The translations under genes and the position numbers were made by a program. Positions 1 to 8,899 of a stretch of 64,000 bases of DNA are shown here, piece after piece (within the stretch, counting starts at the first letter, position 1; every line of letters begins with the position of its first letter). The notes under the pieces were generated by a model. That model saw only the letters and a program-made list of their open reading frames with translations, was not told where the DNA came from and ran no database searches. The stretch covers positions 18,473 through 82,472 of the forward strand of contig NZ_FOAZ01000005.1 of NCBI RefSeq assembly GCF_900109465.1. The letters run 5' to 3'. The stretch is from Streptacidiphilus jiangxiensis. Lineage in GTDB: Bacteria; Actinomycetota; Actinomycetes; Streptomycetales; Streptomycetaceae.

Positions 1-1
1 C

Positions 2-478
2 GCGCTGGACGCGCTGGACGAGGCGGATGTGGTCGGGGATGGTCTGGCGGGGTTGTTGCGGCCGCGGGTGGTGGCGACGACGGGGTGGGGTTACGGGTTG
101 CCGGGGTGGCAGTTGCGGAAGGAGGCGTGTGACTGCCGGTTGCGGGTGGTGTTGACCGGTGGGCGGGAGCGGCCGGTGTCGGTGGGGCGGGCGATGCGGA
201 CGGTTCCGGCGTATCTGCGCGATGTGGTGGTGGCGCGGGATCGGCACTGTGTGTGGCCGGGGTGTGATCGGCCGCCGTCGTGGTGCGAGGCGCATCATCT
301 GGTGCACTGGGCCGACGGTGGGGAGACGGGTGTGGAGAACCTGGCCCTGCTGTGTGGGGAGCATCATCAGGACTTGCACCGCACCGGCTGGGAGCTGGTC
401 ATGCGCGACGGCCGCCCGGAGGCGGTCCCGCCACCCGACACACCCCCACCCCCCAACAGCCGCCACCCCGCCGGCTGA
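2..478 (+). CDS. HNH endonuclease (DUF222-type), C-terminal part
   Basis: The 5' end lies outside the window; the frame is open from base 2 to the TGA at 476-478. The visible 158 residues end in a typical HNH nuclease finger: a Cys pair in RHCVWPGCDRPPSWC, then EAHH, a GG-E-T-x-x-N-L segment, and CGEHH followed by LH. This arrangement belongs to the large actinobacterial DUF222/HNH (13E12-like) family, whose N-terminal helical half is missing here. These proteins are predicted metal-dependent nucleases, but their cellular role is mostly unknown and many copies sit in accessory DNA. The tail is proline-rich. It converges on the GNAT gene 66 bp downstream. The family assignment is firm; the function is inferred. 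Confidence 0.85.
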   Translation, partial: ALDALDEADVVGDGLAGLLRPRVVATTGWGYGLPGWQLRKEACDCRLRVVLTGGRERPVSVGRAMRTVPAYLRDVVVARDRHCVWPGCDRPPSWCEAHHLVHWADGGETGVENLALLCGEHHQDLHRTGWELVMRDGRPEAVPPPDTPPPPNSRHPAG

Positions 479-544
479 CCCACCCCACCCACGCAACGCA
501 GGCCACAGGCCGCCTCCACCCCGGGGAGCGGCCCACCGGCACGC

Positions 545-1174
545 CTACGCCTCGCCGGCCCGTTCCACTCGCAGGGCGAACAGCATCCCCGGCCAGTCGG
601 GACGGCCCTCCCGCTGCACGACGAACGGCTCGACCTCCGTGAACCCCTGACTCGCGTACCAGTGCGTGAGGCGTCCGTCGTCACCGGCGAAGCAGTCGAC
701 GCGCAGTAGTCCGAGCCCGCGCCGCGCGGCCTCCGACCGGGCCTCGGCAATGAGCAGACCGCCCACGTCCTGGCCCTTGAAGCGGCGTGAGGTCGCCAGC
801 AGGTTGATGAAGAGCTCGGGCTCGTCCGCCGGGCGGACGTAGGTCGACGCCGTCTCCGCGACGGAGAGGACGCCCGCGATCTCGTCCTGCCGGGTCACCG
901 CGACGCGCAGCTCGCCGCGGGCGATCCGGCCCTCGACGCGCTCCACCAGCGCTTCGCTGGCGGACCAGGGCTCGGTGCCCCACTGGGCGGTCCGTCCCAG
1001 GCCCACAAGCCATTCCACGATGCCGTCCATCACCGCGAGCACGCCCGGTACGTCGTGCGCAGTCGCCAGGCGGAGCCGGAGCTTCTCCGCGCCCGCCCCC
1101 GCCCCCGTGCCCGCCCCCGCGCCCGCCCCCGCCGCCTCTGTCGCTGCTGTCGTTTCGGAACCGCTCTTCGTCAT
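545..1174 (-). CDS. GNAT family N-acetyltransferase
   Basis: A 209-residue protein. The start is the ATG at 1174-1172, the first one after the reading frame leaves the opposite-strand RNA ligase gene. Residues 15-29 are an Ala-Gly low-complexity stretch encoded by GCCCCC-like repeats at about 1085-1135. The GNAT fold begins near residue 31. The acetyl-CoA-binding motif A is visible at about 130-150 (RRFKGQDVGGLLIAEA), followed by the HWYASQGF motif B at 171-178 that is common in this family. The substrate cannot be told from the sequence. A later start after the Ala-Gly stretch is possible. It is transcribed divergently from the RNA ligase gene with only 48 bp between the two starts. Confidence 0.8.
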   Translation of the reverse strand: MTKSGSETTAATEAAGAGAGAGTGAGAGAEKLRLRLATAHDVPGVLAVMDGIVEWLVGLGRTAQWGTEPWSASEALVERVEGRIARGELRVAVTRQDEIAGVLSVAETASTYVRPADEPELFINLLATSRRFKGQDVGGLLIAEARSEAARRGLGLLRVDCFAGDDGRLTHWYASQGFTEVEPFVVQREGRPDWPGMLFALRVERAGEA

Positions 1175-1222
1175 ACGAGTGTTTGTAGCCCAACCGACGC
1201 GGCTCGGAGGCAGACTGCCCGC

Positions 1223-1783
1223 ATGAGACTCTTCCTCGCCGTTGTCCCACCCGAGCCGGTCCTGCGGGAGTTGGACGCCGTCGTCCAGCCGCTGCGTGGG
1301 CTGCCGGAGTCGGCGGGGCTGCGCTGGACGGGCACGGAGGGGTGGCACCTGACGCTCGCCTTTCTCGGCCAGGTGGAGAACGCGGACGTCGAGGCGCTCG
1401 AACCGCGTCTGGAACGGGTGGCCCATCGCCATCCCGCCCACGTGCTGCGGATCGCCCGGGGCGGGCGCTTCGGTGACCGCGTCCTGTGGGCGGGGGTCGG
1501 CGGCGACACGCACGCCCTGCGCCGCCTGGCCGAGAGCACCGTCGCGGCCGTGCGGCACACCGGCATGGCGGTGGACGAGCGCCCGTTCCGTGGCCACCTC
1601 ACCCTCGCCCGCGCCGGTACTGTCCGGGCCGACCTGAAGCCCTTGGCCGCCGCGCTCGCGGACTTCGAGGGCTCGGAGTGGACGGCGGACTCGCTGCGCC
1701 TGATGCGCAGCCACCTCGGCGCGGGCCCGGCTCACTACGAGACGATCGGCGAGTGGAAGCTCACGGGCTCTCCGCGCGTCTAA
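1223..1783 (+). CDS. thpR: RNA 2',3'-cyclic phosphodiesterase (2'-5' RNA ligase family)
   Basis: A 186-residue protein of the 2H phosphoesterase superfamily. Two HxT(L) catalytic motifs are visible, HLTL at residues 42-45 and HLTL at 125-128, in the expected order and spacing for ThpR/LigT proteins. The family hydrolyses 2',3'-cyclic phosphates on RNA and can reversibly join 2'-5' ends in vitro. The start is ATG 1223; a longer in-frame reading upstream overlaps the GNAT gene and is not needed. The stop codon overlaps the stop of the convergent MFS gene by 4 bp. Confidence 0.88.
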   Translation: MRLFLAVVPPEPVLRELDAVVQPLRGLPESAGLRWTGTEGWHLTLAFLGQVENADVEALEPRLERVAHRHPAHVLRIARGGRFGDRVLWAGVGGDTHALRRLAESTVAAVRHTGMAVDERPFRGHLTLARAGTVRADLKPLAAALADFEGSEWTADSLRLMRSHLGAGPAHYETIGEWKLTGSPRV

Positions 1784-3057
1784 GCGGTGGCGTGCACGTT
1801 CTCCGGCCGGGTGTCCGCACCTTCGCCCGCAACGGCAACGGCAGCTGCAACCGCTCCCGCTCCTGCCGCGCCCAGCGGCCGCAGGCGTCGGCGGCAGGCC
1901 ACCAGCAGCAGCGCGCCGACCGTGATGCCCGCGCAGGCGACCAGCGCGGCCGAGCGCAGTGAACCGCCGACGACCGCGCCGGAGGCGGCGGAGCCCAGGG
2001 CGTTGCCGGTGGAGAAGACGGTGACCAGCCAGGCGAAGGCCTCCGTCGTGGTGCCCGCAGGGGCCAGCTCCGCGATGAGGACGAAGGCTGCGGCGAGTAG
2101 CGGGGCGAGGCCGAGGCCGGAGAGGGCGGCGGCGCCGCTCATGCCGAGCGGGCCGGGCACGGCCAGCAGCGGGAGGTAGCAGACGGCCATGCCGGCGGCC
2201 ATCGCCCAGGTGCGGGTGGCGGTCGGGGCCTTCCAGCGGACCGCGCCGTAGGCGAGTGCGCCCAGCAGGCCGGAGAGGGCGGCGAGGGCAAGCAGCAGGC
2301 CGGCGCCTCCGGGGAGGCCGGGGTGCTCCTGGGCGTAGGCGACGAAGAGGATGTTCTGTCCGCCGACGGACCACCCCGTGCCCGCGAAGGCCAGCAGCAG
2401 CAGGACCAGGGCGGGGGAGCGCAGCGGGCCGAGCCAGTGGTGCCGGGACTCACCGGCGACCGCCACGGGACGGGGCGCTGGGCGCCAGGCGCGGGCGGGG
2501 CCGGCGGTCGCGACGACGAGGGTGCCGACCAGGCCCAGCCCGGCGGCGAGCCAGAGCGCCGCGCCCGGGGAGCCGAGGGCGGCGATGCCGGCGACGAGCA
2601 GCGGACCGGCGACGTAGAGGACCTGTTGGGAGGCGGAGTCGAGCGCGTAGGCGGTCTCCAACTGCTCCTCGGCGACGATGTCCGGCCACAGGGCGCGCAG
2701 GCAGGGCTCGAGCGGGGGCATGAACGCGCCCGCCAGGGCCGCGCCCGCGAGGGAGAGGGCCAGGGAGCCGGGGCCGAGCGCGAGCAGGACGTAGCCGGTC
2801 GCGGCGACGACGGCGGAGGCGAGGAGCACGCGCGGCTGGCCGAGGCGGTCGACGGTGCGGCCGAGGACGGGACCGCCGACGGCGGCGCTGACCGCGTAGG
2901 CGGCGGTGGTGAGGCCGATCTGGGCGTAGGAGGCGCCTGCGCCGTGGAGGGCGAGGGCGATGGCCACGACCGTCATTCCGGCGGGAAGGCGGCCGACGAG
3001 CGTGCCGCTGAGGAGTCGGAGCACGACGGGGGCGCGCAGCACGGAGAGATAGCCCAT
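1780..3057 (-). CDS. MFS transporter (drug-exporter type)
   Basis: A 425-residue hydrophobic protein with about 12 membrane segments, a major-facilitator pattern and a cytoplasmic-loop signature GRTVDRLGQ after the second or third helix. The substrate is unknown; the layout suggests a multidrug or metabolite exporter. The start ATG (3057-3055) has no ribosome-binding site. Six bases upstream is a TAACTT -10-like box (3069-3064), so the mRNA is probably leaderless. That box lies within the perfect palindrome described separately, which suggests tight repression by an unknown regulator encoded elsewhere. The C-terminal 30 residues are Ala-rich and probably disordered. Confidence 0.85.
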   Translation of the reverse strand: MGYLSVLRAPVVLRLLSGTLVGRLPAGMTVVAIALALHGAGASYAQIGLTTAAYAVSAAVGGPVLGRTVDRLGQPRVLLASAVVAATGYVLLALGPGSLALSLAGAALAGAFMPPLEPCLRALWPDIVAEEQLETAYALDSASQQVLYVAGPLLVAGIAALGSPGAALWLAAGLGLVGTLVVATAGPARAWRPAPRPVAVAGESRHHWLGPLRSPALVLLLLAFAGTGWSVGGQNILFVAYAQEHPGLPGGAGLLLALAALSGLLGALAYGAVRWKAPTATRTWAMAAGMAVCYLPLLAVPGPLGMSGAAALSGLGLAPLLAAAFVLIAELAPAGTTTEAFAWLVTVFSTGNALGSAASGAVVGGSLRSAALVACAGITVGALLLVACRRRLRPLGAAGAGAVAAAVAVAGEGADTRPENVHATA

Positions 3058-3064
3058 GCTTCGA

Positions 3065-3080
3065 AGTTATACGTATAACT
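3065..3080. promoter_or_regulatory. 16-bp perfect palindrome, operator for the MFS gene
   Basis: AGTTATACGTATAACT is a perfect palindrome ending 7 bp upstream of the MFS start codon. On the minus strand it supplies a -10-like TAACTT, six bases before the ATG. A dimeric repressor bound here would block RNA polymerase. TetR, MarR and GntR families all use operators of this size, and no cognate regulator lies next to it. Confidence 0.6.
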
Positions 3081-3165
3081 GATCGAAAGCAAAGCCGCCC
3101 GTCCGAAACCCGGCGAAAGGCGGCGCCAGTGGGCGAAAGGTGGCTCCAGTGAAAGACGGGCCCCG

Positions 3166-3229
3166 CGTAAGGCCGGACCCGGGTAAGACCGGACCGGCGT
3201 AAGACCGGACCCGCGTAAGACCGGCCCGT
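3166..3229. repeat. Four tandem 16-bp repeats
   Basis: Four back-to-back 16-bp units close to CGTAAGACCGGACCCG occupy 3166-3181, 3182-3197, 3198-3213 and 3214-3229, with one to three differences between units. They lie in the non-coding gap between the MFS promoter and the cold-shock gene terminator. No coding potential is evident. They could be binding sites or a slippage product. Confidence 0.8.
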
Positions 3230-3239
3230 GCGAAAGGCA

Positions 3240-3277
3240 GAGGGCCCGCCCCGCACATCCGTGCGGAACGGGCCCTC
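3240..3277 (-). terminator. Terminator of the cold-shock gene
   Basis: The arms GAGGGCCCG (3240-3248) and CGGGCCCTC (3269-3277) pair, with an inner CCGCAC/GTGCGG stem. The hairpin lies 27 bp beyond the cold-shock stop codon in its direction of transcription. Confidence 0.75.
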
Positions 3278-3303
3278 TTCGTGGCTTTGAGGCTCAGCGC
3301 TGC

Positions 3304-3510
3304 TCAGGAAAGCGGGCTGACGTTCTCGGCCTGCGGGCCCTTCGGGCCCTGGGTGACGTCGAACTCGACGGCCTGGTTCTCCTCAAGCGAGCGGAAGCCC
3401 GACGAGTTGATGGCGGTGTAGTGGACGAAGACATCGGGGCCGCCGCCGTCCTGGGCGATGAAGCCGAAGCCCTTCTCGGCGTTGAACCACTTGACGGTTC
3501 CGGTCGCCAT
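3304..3510 (-). CDS. cspA: Cold-shock protein (CspA family)
   Basis: A single cold-shock domain of 68 residues, the usual length. Both RNA-binding motifs are present: RNP1-like KGFGFIAQ at residues 13-20 and RNP2-like VFVHY at 27-31. Such proteins bind single-stranded RNA/DNA and keep mRNA unfolded. The start MATGTVKWF is set by AAGGAG seven bases upstream of ATG 3510; a longer frame upstream is leader RNA, not protein. The leader runs back into the gap shared with mqnA, and long leaders are usual for csp genes. The C-terminal GPQAENV is typical of actinobacterial Csp. Confidence 0.95.
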   Translation of the reverse strand: MATGTVKWFNAEKGFGFIAQDGGGPDVFVHYTAINSSGFRSLEENQAVEFDVTQGPKGPQAENVSPLS

Positions 3511-3739
3511 ACCGTTCTCCTTGCGAGGGACGTAAAGGACGCCACACTGCGTGACATCCGGTCCGCTGCGCTGATCACCCCGCCGTGCCGTGCCTTCAGC
3601 TACTTCTACTACTGCAAAAGCCCTGAAAACCACAGAAGCCCGCGGTCACATGTGCTCCGCAGGCTCCAGTACTGCATGGGAAATCAAACTGCAACTGCGG
3701 AAAACCCTAGCATGCACCCCAGCCCCCGGCCAGGGATGA

Positions 3740-4711
<972 letters not shown>

Positions 4712-4715
4712 CGAC

Positions 4716-5939
4716 GTGACCACGCTGGCTGATTCCGCGACTTCCTCGACCGACATCCAGGCCGTCCTCGACCGCGCCGCGGGCGGGGGGCGCATCAGCG
4801 CCGAGGAGGCGCTGGAGCTGTACCGGCACGCGCCGCTGCACGCGCTGGGCCGGGCGGCCGACGCCGCGCGCCGCCGCCGTTACGCGGGTACGGAGCACAT
4901 TGCGACGTACATCATCGAGCGCAACATCAACTACACCAACGTCTGCGTGACGGCGTGCAAGTTCTGCGCCTTCTACGCCGCGCCCAAGGACACCGAGAAG
5001 GGCTGGTCGCGCGATCTCGACGAGATCCTGCGCCGCTGCGCGGAGACGGTCGAGCTGGGCGGCACCCAGATCATGTTCCAGGGCGGGCACCACCCGGACT
5101 ACGGCGTCGAGTACTACGAGCGCGCCTTCTCCGCCATCAAGAAGGACTTCCCGCAGCTGGTGATCCACTCGCTCGGGGCCTCCGAGGTGGACCACATGGC
5201 GCGGATCTCGGGTGTCAGCGCGGAGGAGGCGATCCGCCGCATCCACGCGGCCGGTCTCGACTCGTTCGCCGGCGCCGGCGCCGAGCTGCTGCCCGAGCGG
5301 CCGCGCAAGGTGATCGCCCCGCTCAAGGAGTCCGGCGAGCGCTGGCTTGAGATCATGGAGCTGGCGCACAACCTGGGCGTCGAGTCCACCTCCACCATGC
5401 TGATGGGCACCGGTGAGACCAACGCGGAGCGGATCGAGCACCTGCGCATGATCCGCGACGTGCAGGACCGCACCGGCGGCTTCCGCGCGTTCATCCCGTA
5501 CACCTACCAGCCGGAGAACAACCACCTGAAGGGCCGCACCCAGGCGACGCTCTTCGAGTACCTGCGGCTGATCGCGGTGGCGCGTCTCTTCCTCGACAAC
5601 GTCGCGCACATCCAGGGTTCCTGGCTGACGGTCGGCAAGGAGATGGGCCAGCTCTCGCTGCACTACGGAGCCGACGACCTCGGCTCGGTGATGCTGGAGG
5701 AGAACGTGGTCTCCTCGGCGGGCGCCAAGCACCGCTCCAACCGGATGGAGCTGATCGCCCTGATCCGCGCCGCCGGTCGCGTCCCGGCGCAGCGGGCCAC
5801 CACCTACGAGCACCTGGTCATCCACGACGACCCGGCGAACGACCCGGTGGACGACCACGTCTTCTCGCACATCGCCTCCACGGCGATCGAGGGCGGCACC
5901 GCCCACCCCGAGTTGAAGCTGCTGAACGCCGACAGCTGA
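4716..5939 (+). CDS. mqnC: Cyclic dehypoxanthinyl futalosine synthase MqnC
   Basis: A 407-residue radical SAM enzyme. It cyclises dehypoxanthinyl futalosine to the bicyclic menaquinone precursor. The CxxxCxxC cluster is C77-x3-C81-x2-C84 (CVTACKFC), after the conserved ERNINYTNVC lead-in. The GGHHPDYG and TYQPENNHL segments separate it from MqnE and the FO synthase halves. It is co-transcribed with mqnA (4-bp gap). The later genes mqnB, mqnD and mqnE are not in this window, so the pathway is split over the chromosome, as in other Streptomycetaceae. Confidence 0.94.
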   Translation: MTTLADSATSSTDIQAVLDRAAGGGRISAEEALELYRHAPLHALGRAADAARRRRYAGTEHIATYIIERNINYTNVCVTACKFCAFYAAPKDTEKGWSRDLDEILRRCAETVELGGTQIMFQGGHHPDYGVEYYERAFSAIKKDFPQLVIHSLGASEVDHMARISGVSAEEAIRRIHAAGLDSFAGAGAELLPERPRKVIAPLKESGERWLEIMELAHNLGVESTSTMLMGTGETNAERIEHLRMIRDVQDRTGGFRAFIPYTYQPENNHLKGRTQATLFEYLRLIAVARLFLDNVAHIQGSWLTVGKEMGQLSLHYGADDLGSVMLEENVVSSAGAKHRSNRMELIALIRAAGRVPAQRATTYEHLVIHDDPANDPVDDHVFSHIASTAIEGGTAHPELKLLNADS

Positions 5940-5949
5940 CGACCCGCTC

Positions 5950-6357
5950 ATGCTGACGATCCACACCGGCACGAACCACGATGCGGTCGCCGTCGAGGGC
6001 GACCGCATCGCCGCTGTCGCGGCCGTCGACGTGCTGCGCGCCGACTACCCCGGCGCGCGTGTGCGCGAATGGCCCGGTGAACTGCGTACCGGCACGGGGT
6101 GGGAGACCGCCCTGCCAGAGGCGCCGAGCCCGCGGGAGCGGGTGCACTGCCTGCTCCTGCGCGGGGTGACCGCCGTCGCGCCCGGGCCGCTGGGCGACGA
6201 TCCGGGCCTGGCTCCTGCCGCCGCCCGGGTCGGACTGCCGGTCGGCACACCCACGCCGCTGACAGCCGGTGCCCGTGCCGACTTCGCCGTGTTCGCCCCT
6301 GACGGCTCCTGCCTCGCCACGGTCCTCGCCGGCCGCCTGGTGCACCGCCGCAAGTAG
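5950..6357 (+). CDS. Small amidohydrolase-like (imidazolonepropionase composite domain) protein
   Basis: A 135-residue protein made almost only of the two edge segments that form the beta-sandwich of metal-dependent amidohydrolases: an N-terminal GDRIAAVAAVDVL...ARVREWPGEL strip and a C-terminal GARADFAVF...LATVLAGRLVHR strip. The catalytic TIM barrel with its HxH and other metal ligands is absent, so it should not be a hydrolase by itself. It lies 10 bp after mqnC and 21 bp before menG, inside a menaquinone operon. Other bacteria use an amidohydrolase (MqnX) in the same pathway, so a shared origin is conceivable but unproven. The start ATG 5950 has no clear ribosome-binding site. Confidence 0.65.
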   Translation: MLTIHTGTNHDAVAVEGDRIAAVAAVDVLRADYPGARVREWPGELRTGTGWETALPEAPSPRERVHCLLLRGVTAVAPGPLGDDPGLAPAAARVGLPVGTPTPLTAGARADFAVFAPDGSCLATVLAGRLVHRRK

Positions 6358-6378
6358 CCCTGATAGGAGAATGGCCGC

Positions 6379-7071
6379 GTGACCCGAGCCACCCTGGACA
6401 AGCAGCCGCACGAGGTCGCCTCGATGTTCGACGACGTCGCGGCGAAGTACGACCTCACCAACGACGTTCTCTCGCTGGGCCAGACCCGACTGTGGCGCCG
6501 CGCTGTCGCCCGGGCCGTGGACGCGCGTCCCGGTCAGCGGGTGCTGGACCTGGGGGCCGGCACCGCCACCTCCTCACTGCCGTTCGCGGAGGCCGGGGCG
6601 CAGGTGATCCCCTGCGACTTCTCGATCGGCATGCTGCGCGAGGGCAAGCGCCGCCACCCCGAACTGCCGCTCACGGCGGGGGACGCGACGAAGCTGCCGT
6701 TCGGGGACGAGGTCTTCGACGCGGTGACGATCTCCTTCGCGCTGCGCAACGTGCAGGACACCGACGCCGCGCTGCGCGAGATGCTGCGTGTCACCAAGCC
6801 GGGCGGGCGGGTGGTGATCTGCGAGTTCTCGCACCCCACCTGGGCGCCGTTCCGCACCGTGTACTCCGAGTACCTGATGCGCGCCCTGCCGCCGGTGGCC
6901 ACCGCGGTCAGCTCCAACCCGGAGGCGTACGTCTACCTCGCCGACTCGATCCGCGCCTGGCCGGACCAGCCGGCTCTGGCGGCCCGCCTGCAGCAGGCGG
7001 GCTGGACGAAGGTGGCCTGGCGCAACCTGACCGGCGGGGTCGTCGCGCTGCACCGGGCGACCAAGGCCTGA
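6379..7071 (+). CDS. menG: Demethylmenaquinone methyltransferase
   Basis: A 230-residue class I SAM methyltransferase of the UbiE/MenG family. It adds the last methyl group to demethylmenaquinone. The SAM motif I is [12 protein letters not shown] at residues 55-66, preceded by the family signature [19 protein letters not shown]. Downstream segments FALRNV and [10 protein letters not shown] are also typical. The start GTG 6379 has AGGAGA about nine bases upstream. It ends the mqnA-mqnC-small protein-menG run, all on one strand with short gaps. Confidence 0.94.
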   Translation: MTRATLDKQPHEVASMFDDVAAKYDLTNDVLSLGQTRLWRRAVARAVDARPGQRVLDLGAGTATSSLPFAEAGAQVIPCDFSIGMLREGKRRHPELPLTAGDATKLPFGDEVFDAVTISFALRNVQDTDAALREMLRVTKPGGRVVICEFSHPTWAPFRTVYSEYLMRALPPVATAVSSNPEAYVYLADSIRAWPDQPALAARLQQAGWTKVAWRNLTGGVVALHRATKA

Positions 7072-7089
7072 CCCTGGCCTGACCCTGGA

Positions 7090-7500
7090 CTAACCCGCCA
7101 GCCGCTCGGAGCCCTCGGGCCAGACGTGGTGGACGTAGAGGCCGATGCGTTCGGCCTCCGCGACCGCCTCGGCGATCTCGGTGCCGGGCTTGCCGTCCCA
7201 GACCGCGACGAGCTCCTCGACCAGGCCCAGCAGGGCGGGGACCAGGGCGGTGTCGGGGCCGAGGCGGTGGACGGCGCGGGCCTCGGCGCGCAGCGCGTGG
7301 GCGGTGGCGCCGATGATCTCCAGGCCGCCGCCGTGGTCCACCACGGCCTGCGCGAACCAGGTTTCGGGCCCGGGCCGCAGCGGCGTCACGCCGACCAGGT
7401 TGTGGCTCGGGCAGTCGGAGACGATGCGCCACAGCTCGCCGCGGACGAGCATCTCCGTGATGTCGGACAGGTCCTCGTGGCCGATCACTCCCATGTGCAT
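7090..7500 (-). CDS. Conserved hypothetical protein
   Basis: About 136 residues, starting MHMGVIGHEDL. No catalytic motif was recognised. It is mixed alpha/beta and acidic, with a segment WFAQAVVDHGGGLEIIGATA followed by an Ala/Glu-rich helix. It converges on menG and diverges from the reductase gene. A TACCAT box (7514-7509) lies eight bases before ATG 7500, which fits a leaderless or very short leader mRNA; the second ATG (7494) is an alternative start. Similar small proteins appear to sit between menG and the geranylgeranyl reductase in related genomes, but that is from memory. Confidence 0.6.
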   Translation of the reverse strand: MHMGVIGHEDLSDITEMLVRGELWRIVSDCPSHNLVGVTPLRPGPETWFAQAVVDHGGGLEIIGATAHALRAEARAVHRLGPDTALVPALLGLVEELVAVWDGKPGTEIAEAVAEAERIGLYVHHVWPEGSERLAG

Positions 7501-7602
7501 GGGGACAGATGGTAGGCCTTCCCCGCAGTCGACGGAGTCGCTGTCTAAACTCGCAGGAGCTCGAATGAAGCCCGAAGCACGCATTGGCGAGGAGACGATC
7601 AG

Positions 7603-8889
7603 GTGAGCGAGACGACCGAGGCCTACGCGGACGTGATCGTCGTCGGTGCGGGGCCTGCGGGCTCGGCGACGGCGTACCACCTGGCCCGGTCGGGTCTGGA
7701 GGTGCTGCTGCTGGAGAAGTCCCGCTTCCCGCGCGAGAAGGTGTGCGGCGACGGACTGACCCCGAGGGCGGTCAAGCAGCTGGTCGACATGGGCATCGAC
7801 GTGTCCGAGGAGAACGGCTGGCTGCACAACAAGGGCCTGCGGATCATCGGCGGCGGGGTGCGGCTGGAGCTGGACTGGCCGGAGCTGGCGGCCTTCCCGG
7901 ACTACGGACTGGTGCGCAAGCGTGCCGACTTCGACGAGCTGCTGGCCCGCCAGGCGGAGAAGGCCGGCGCCAAGCTGCACGAGGGCTGCAACGTCACCGG
8001 CCCGCTGCTCGACGAGCGCACCGGCCGCGTCGTCGGCGTGACCGCCAAGCTGGAGGACGCAGGAGAGAAGCGCGAGGTCACCTTCCGCGCCCCGCTCGTC
8101 GTGGCGGCCGACGGCAACTCCACCCGACTGTCGCTCTCCCTCGGCCTGCACCGGCGTGAGGACCGGCCGATGGGCGTCGCCTACCGGACGTACTTCACCT
8201 CCCCGCGCGCGGACGACGACTACCTGGAGTCCTGGCTGGAGCTGTGGGACCGGCGCGACGGGCAGGAGAAGCTGCTGCCGGGCTACGGCTGGATCTTCGG
8301 CATGGGCGACGGCACCAGCAACGTGGGTCTCGGCCTGCTGAACACCACCAAGGCGTTCAAGGACATCGACTACCGCGAGCTGCTCAAGGTCTGGTGCGCC
8401 GGCATGCCCGAGGAGTGGGGCTACACGCCGGAGAACATGACCGAGCCGATCCGCGGCGCGGCGCTGCCGATGGCGTTCAACCGGCAGCCGCACTACAGCC
8501 GGGGCTTCCTGCTGGTCGGCGACGCGGGTGGCATGGTCAACCCGTTCAACGGCGAGGGCATCGCCTACGCGATGGAGTCCGGCCAGCTCGCGGCGGGCGT
8601 CATCGTCCAGGCGCTGGCCCGGACCACCGACGAGGCGCGCGAGCGGGCCCTGGAGGCCTACCCGCGGATCCTCAAGGACGTCTACGGCGGCTACTACTCC
8701 CTGGGCCGTGCCTTCGTGAAGGCGATCGGCAACCCGCTGGTCATGCGGATGGCCGCGCAGCACGGTCTGACGCACCCGGTGCTGATGCGGTTCGTGCTGA
8801 AGCTGCTGGCCAACCTGACCGACCCGCAGGGCGGCGACGCCATGGACCGGATCATCAACGGCCTCGCCAAGGTCGCACCGAAGGCCTGA
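7603..8889 (+). CDS. Geranylgeranyl-reductase-family FAD oxidoreductase
   Basis: A 428-residue flavoprotein. It has the FAD dinucleotide motif GAGPAGSATAYHLA at residues 15-28, the LLLEKSRFPREKVCGDGL segment typical of geranylgeranyl reductases, and the second FAD motif LLVGDAGGMVNPFNGEGIAYAMESG. In actinobacteria such enzymes can saturate isoprene units of the menaquinone side chain (as MenJ does in mycobacteria). The setting between menG and nuo makes that the likely role, although lipid or carotenoid substrates are possible. GTG 7603 has GAGGAGA upstream, and TAAACT at 7546-7551 is a candidate -10. Confidence 0.88.
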   Translation: MSETTEAYADVIVVGAGPAGSATAYHLARSGLEVLLLEKSRFPREKVCGDGLTPRAVKQLVDMGIDVSEENGWLHNKGLRIIGGGVRLELDWPELAAFPDYGLVRKRADFDELLARQAEKAGAKLHEGCNVTGPLLDERTGRVVGVTAKLEDAGEKREVTFRAPLVVAADGNSTRLSLSLGLHRREDRPMGVAYRTYFTSPRADDDYLESWLELWDRRDGQEKLLPGYGWIFGMGDGTSNVGLGLLNTTKAFKDIDYRELLKVWCAGMPEEWGYTPENMTEPIRGAALPMAFNRQPHYSRGFLLVGDAGGMVNPFNGEGIAYAMESGQLAAGVIVQALARTTDEARERALEAYPRILKDVYGGYYSLGRAFVKAIGNPLVMRMAAQHGLTHPVLMRFVLKLLANLTDPQGGDAMDRIINGLAKVAPKA

Positions 8890-8899
8890 GCACACAGAC

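Noticed and set aside
545..2374. A 609-codon frame that would fuse unknown sequence to the GNAT enzyme
   Set aside because: Everything before residue M at 1174 lies opposite the RNA ligase and MFS genes and has shadow-type composition.
3062..3080. Resemblance of the MFS palindrome region to a lox recombination arm (GAAGTTATACG)
   Set aside because: Only about 11 bases agree, there is no spacer-and-second-arm layout, and the position at a promoter explains it better.
3166..3229. CRISPR array
   Set aside because: The 16-bp units are directly adjacent with no spacers and no cas genes are present.
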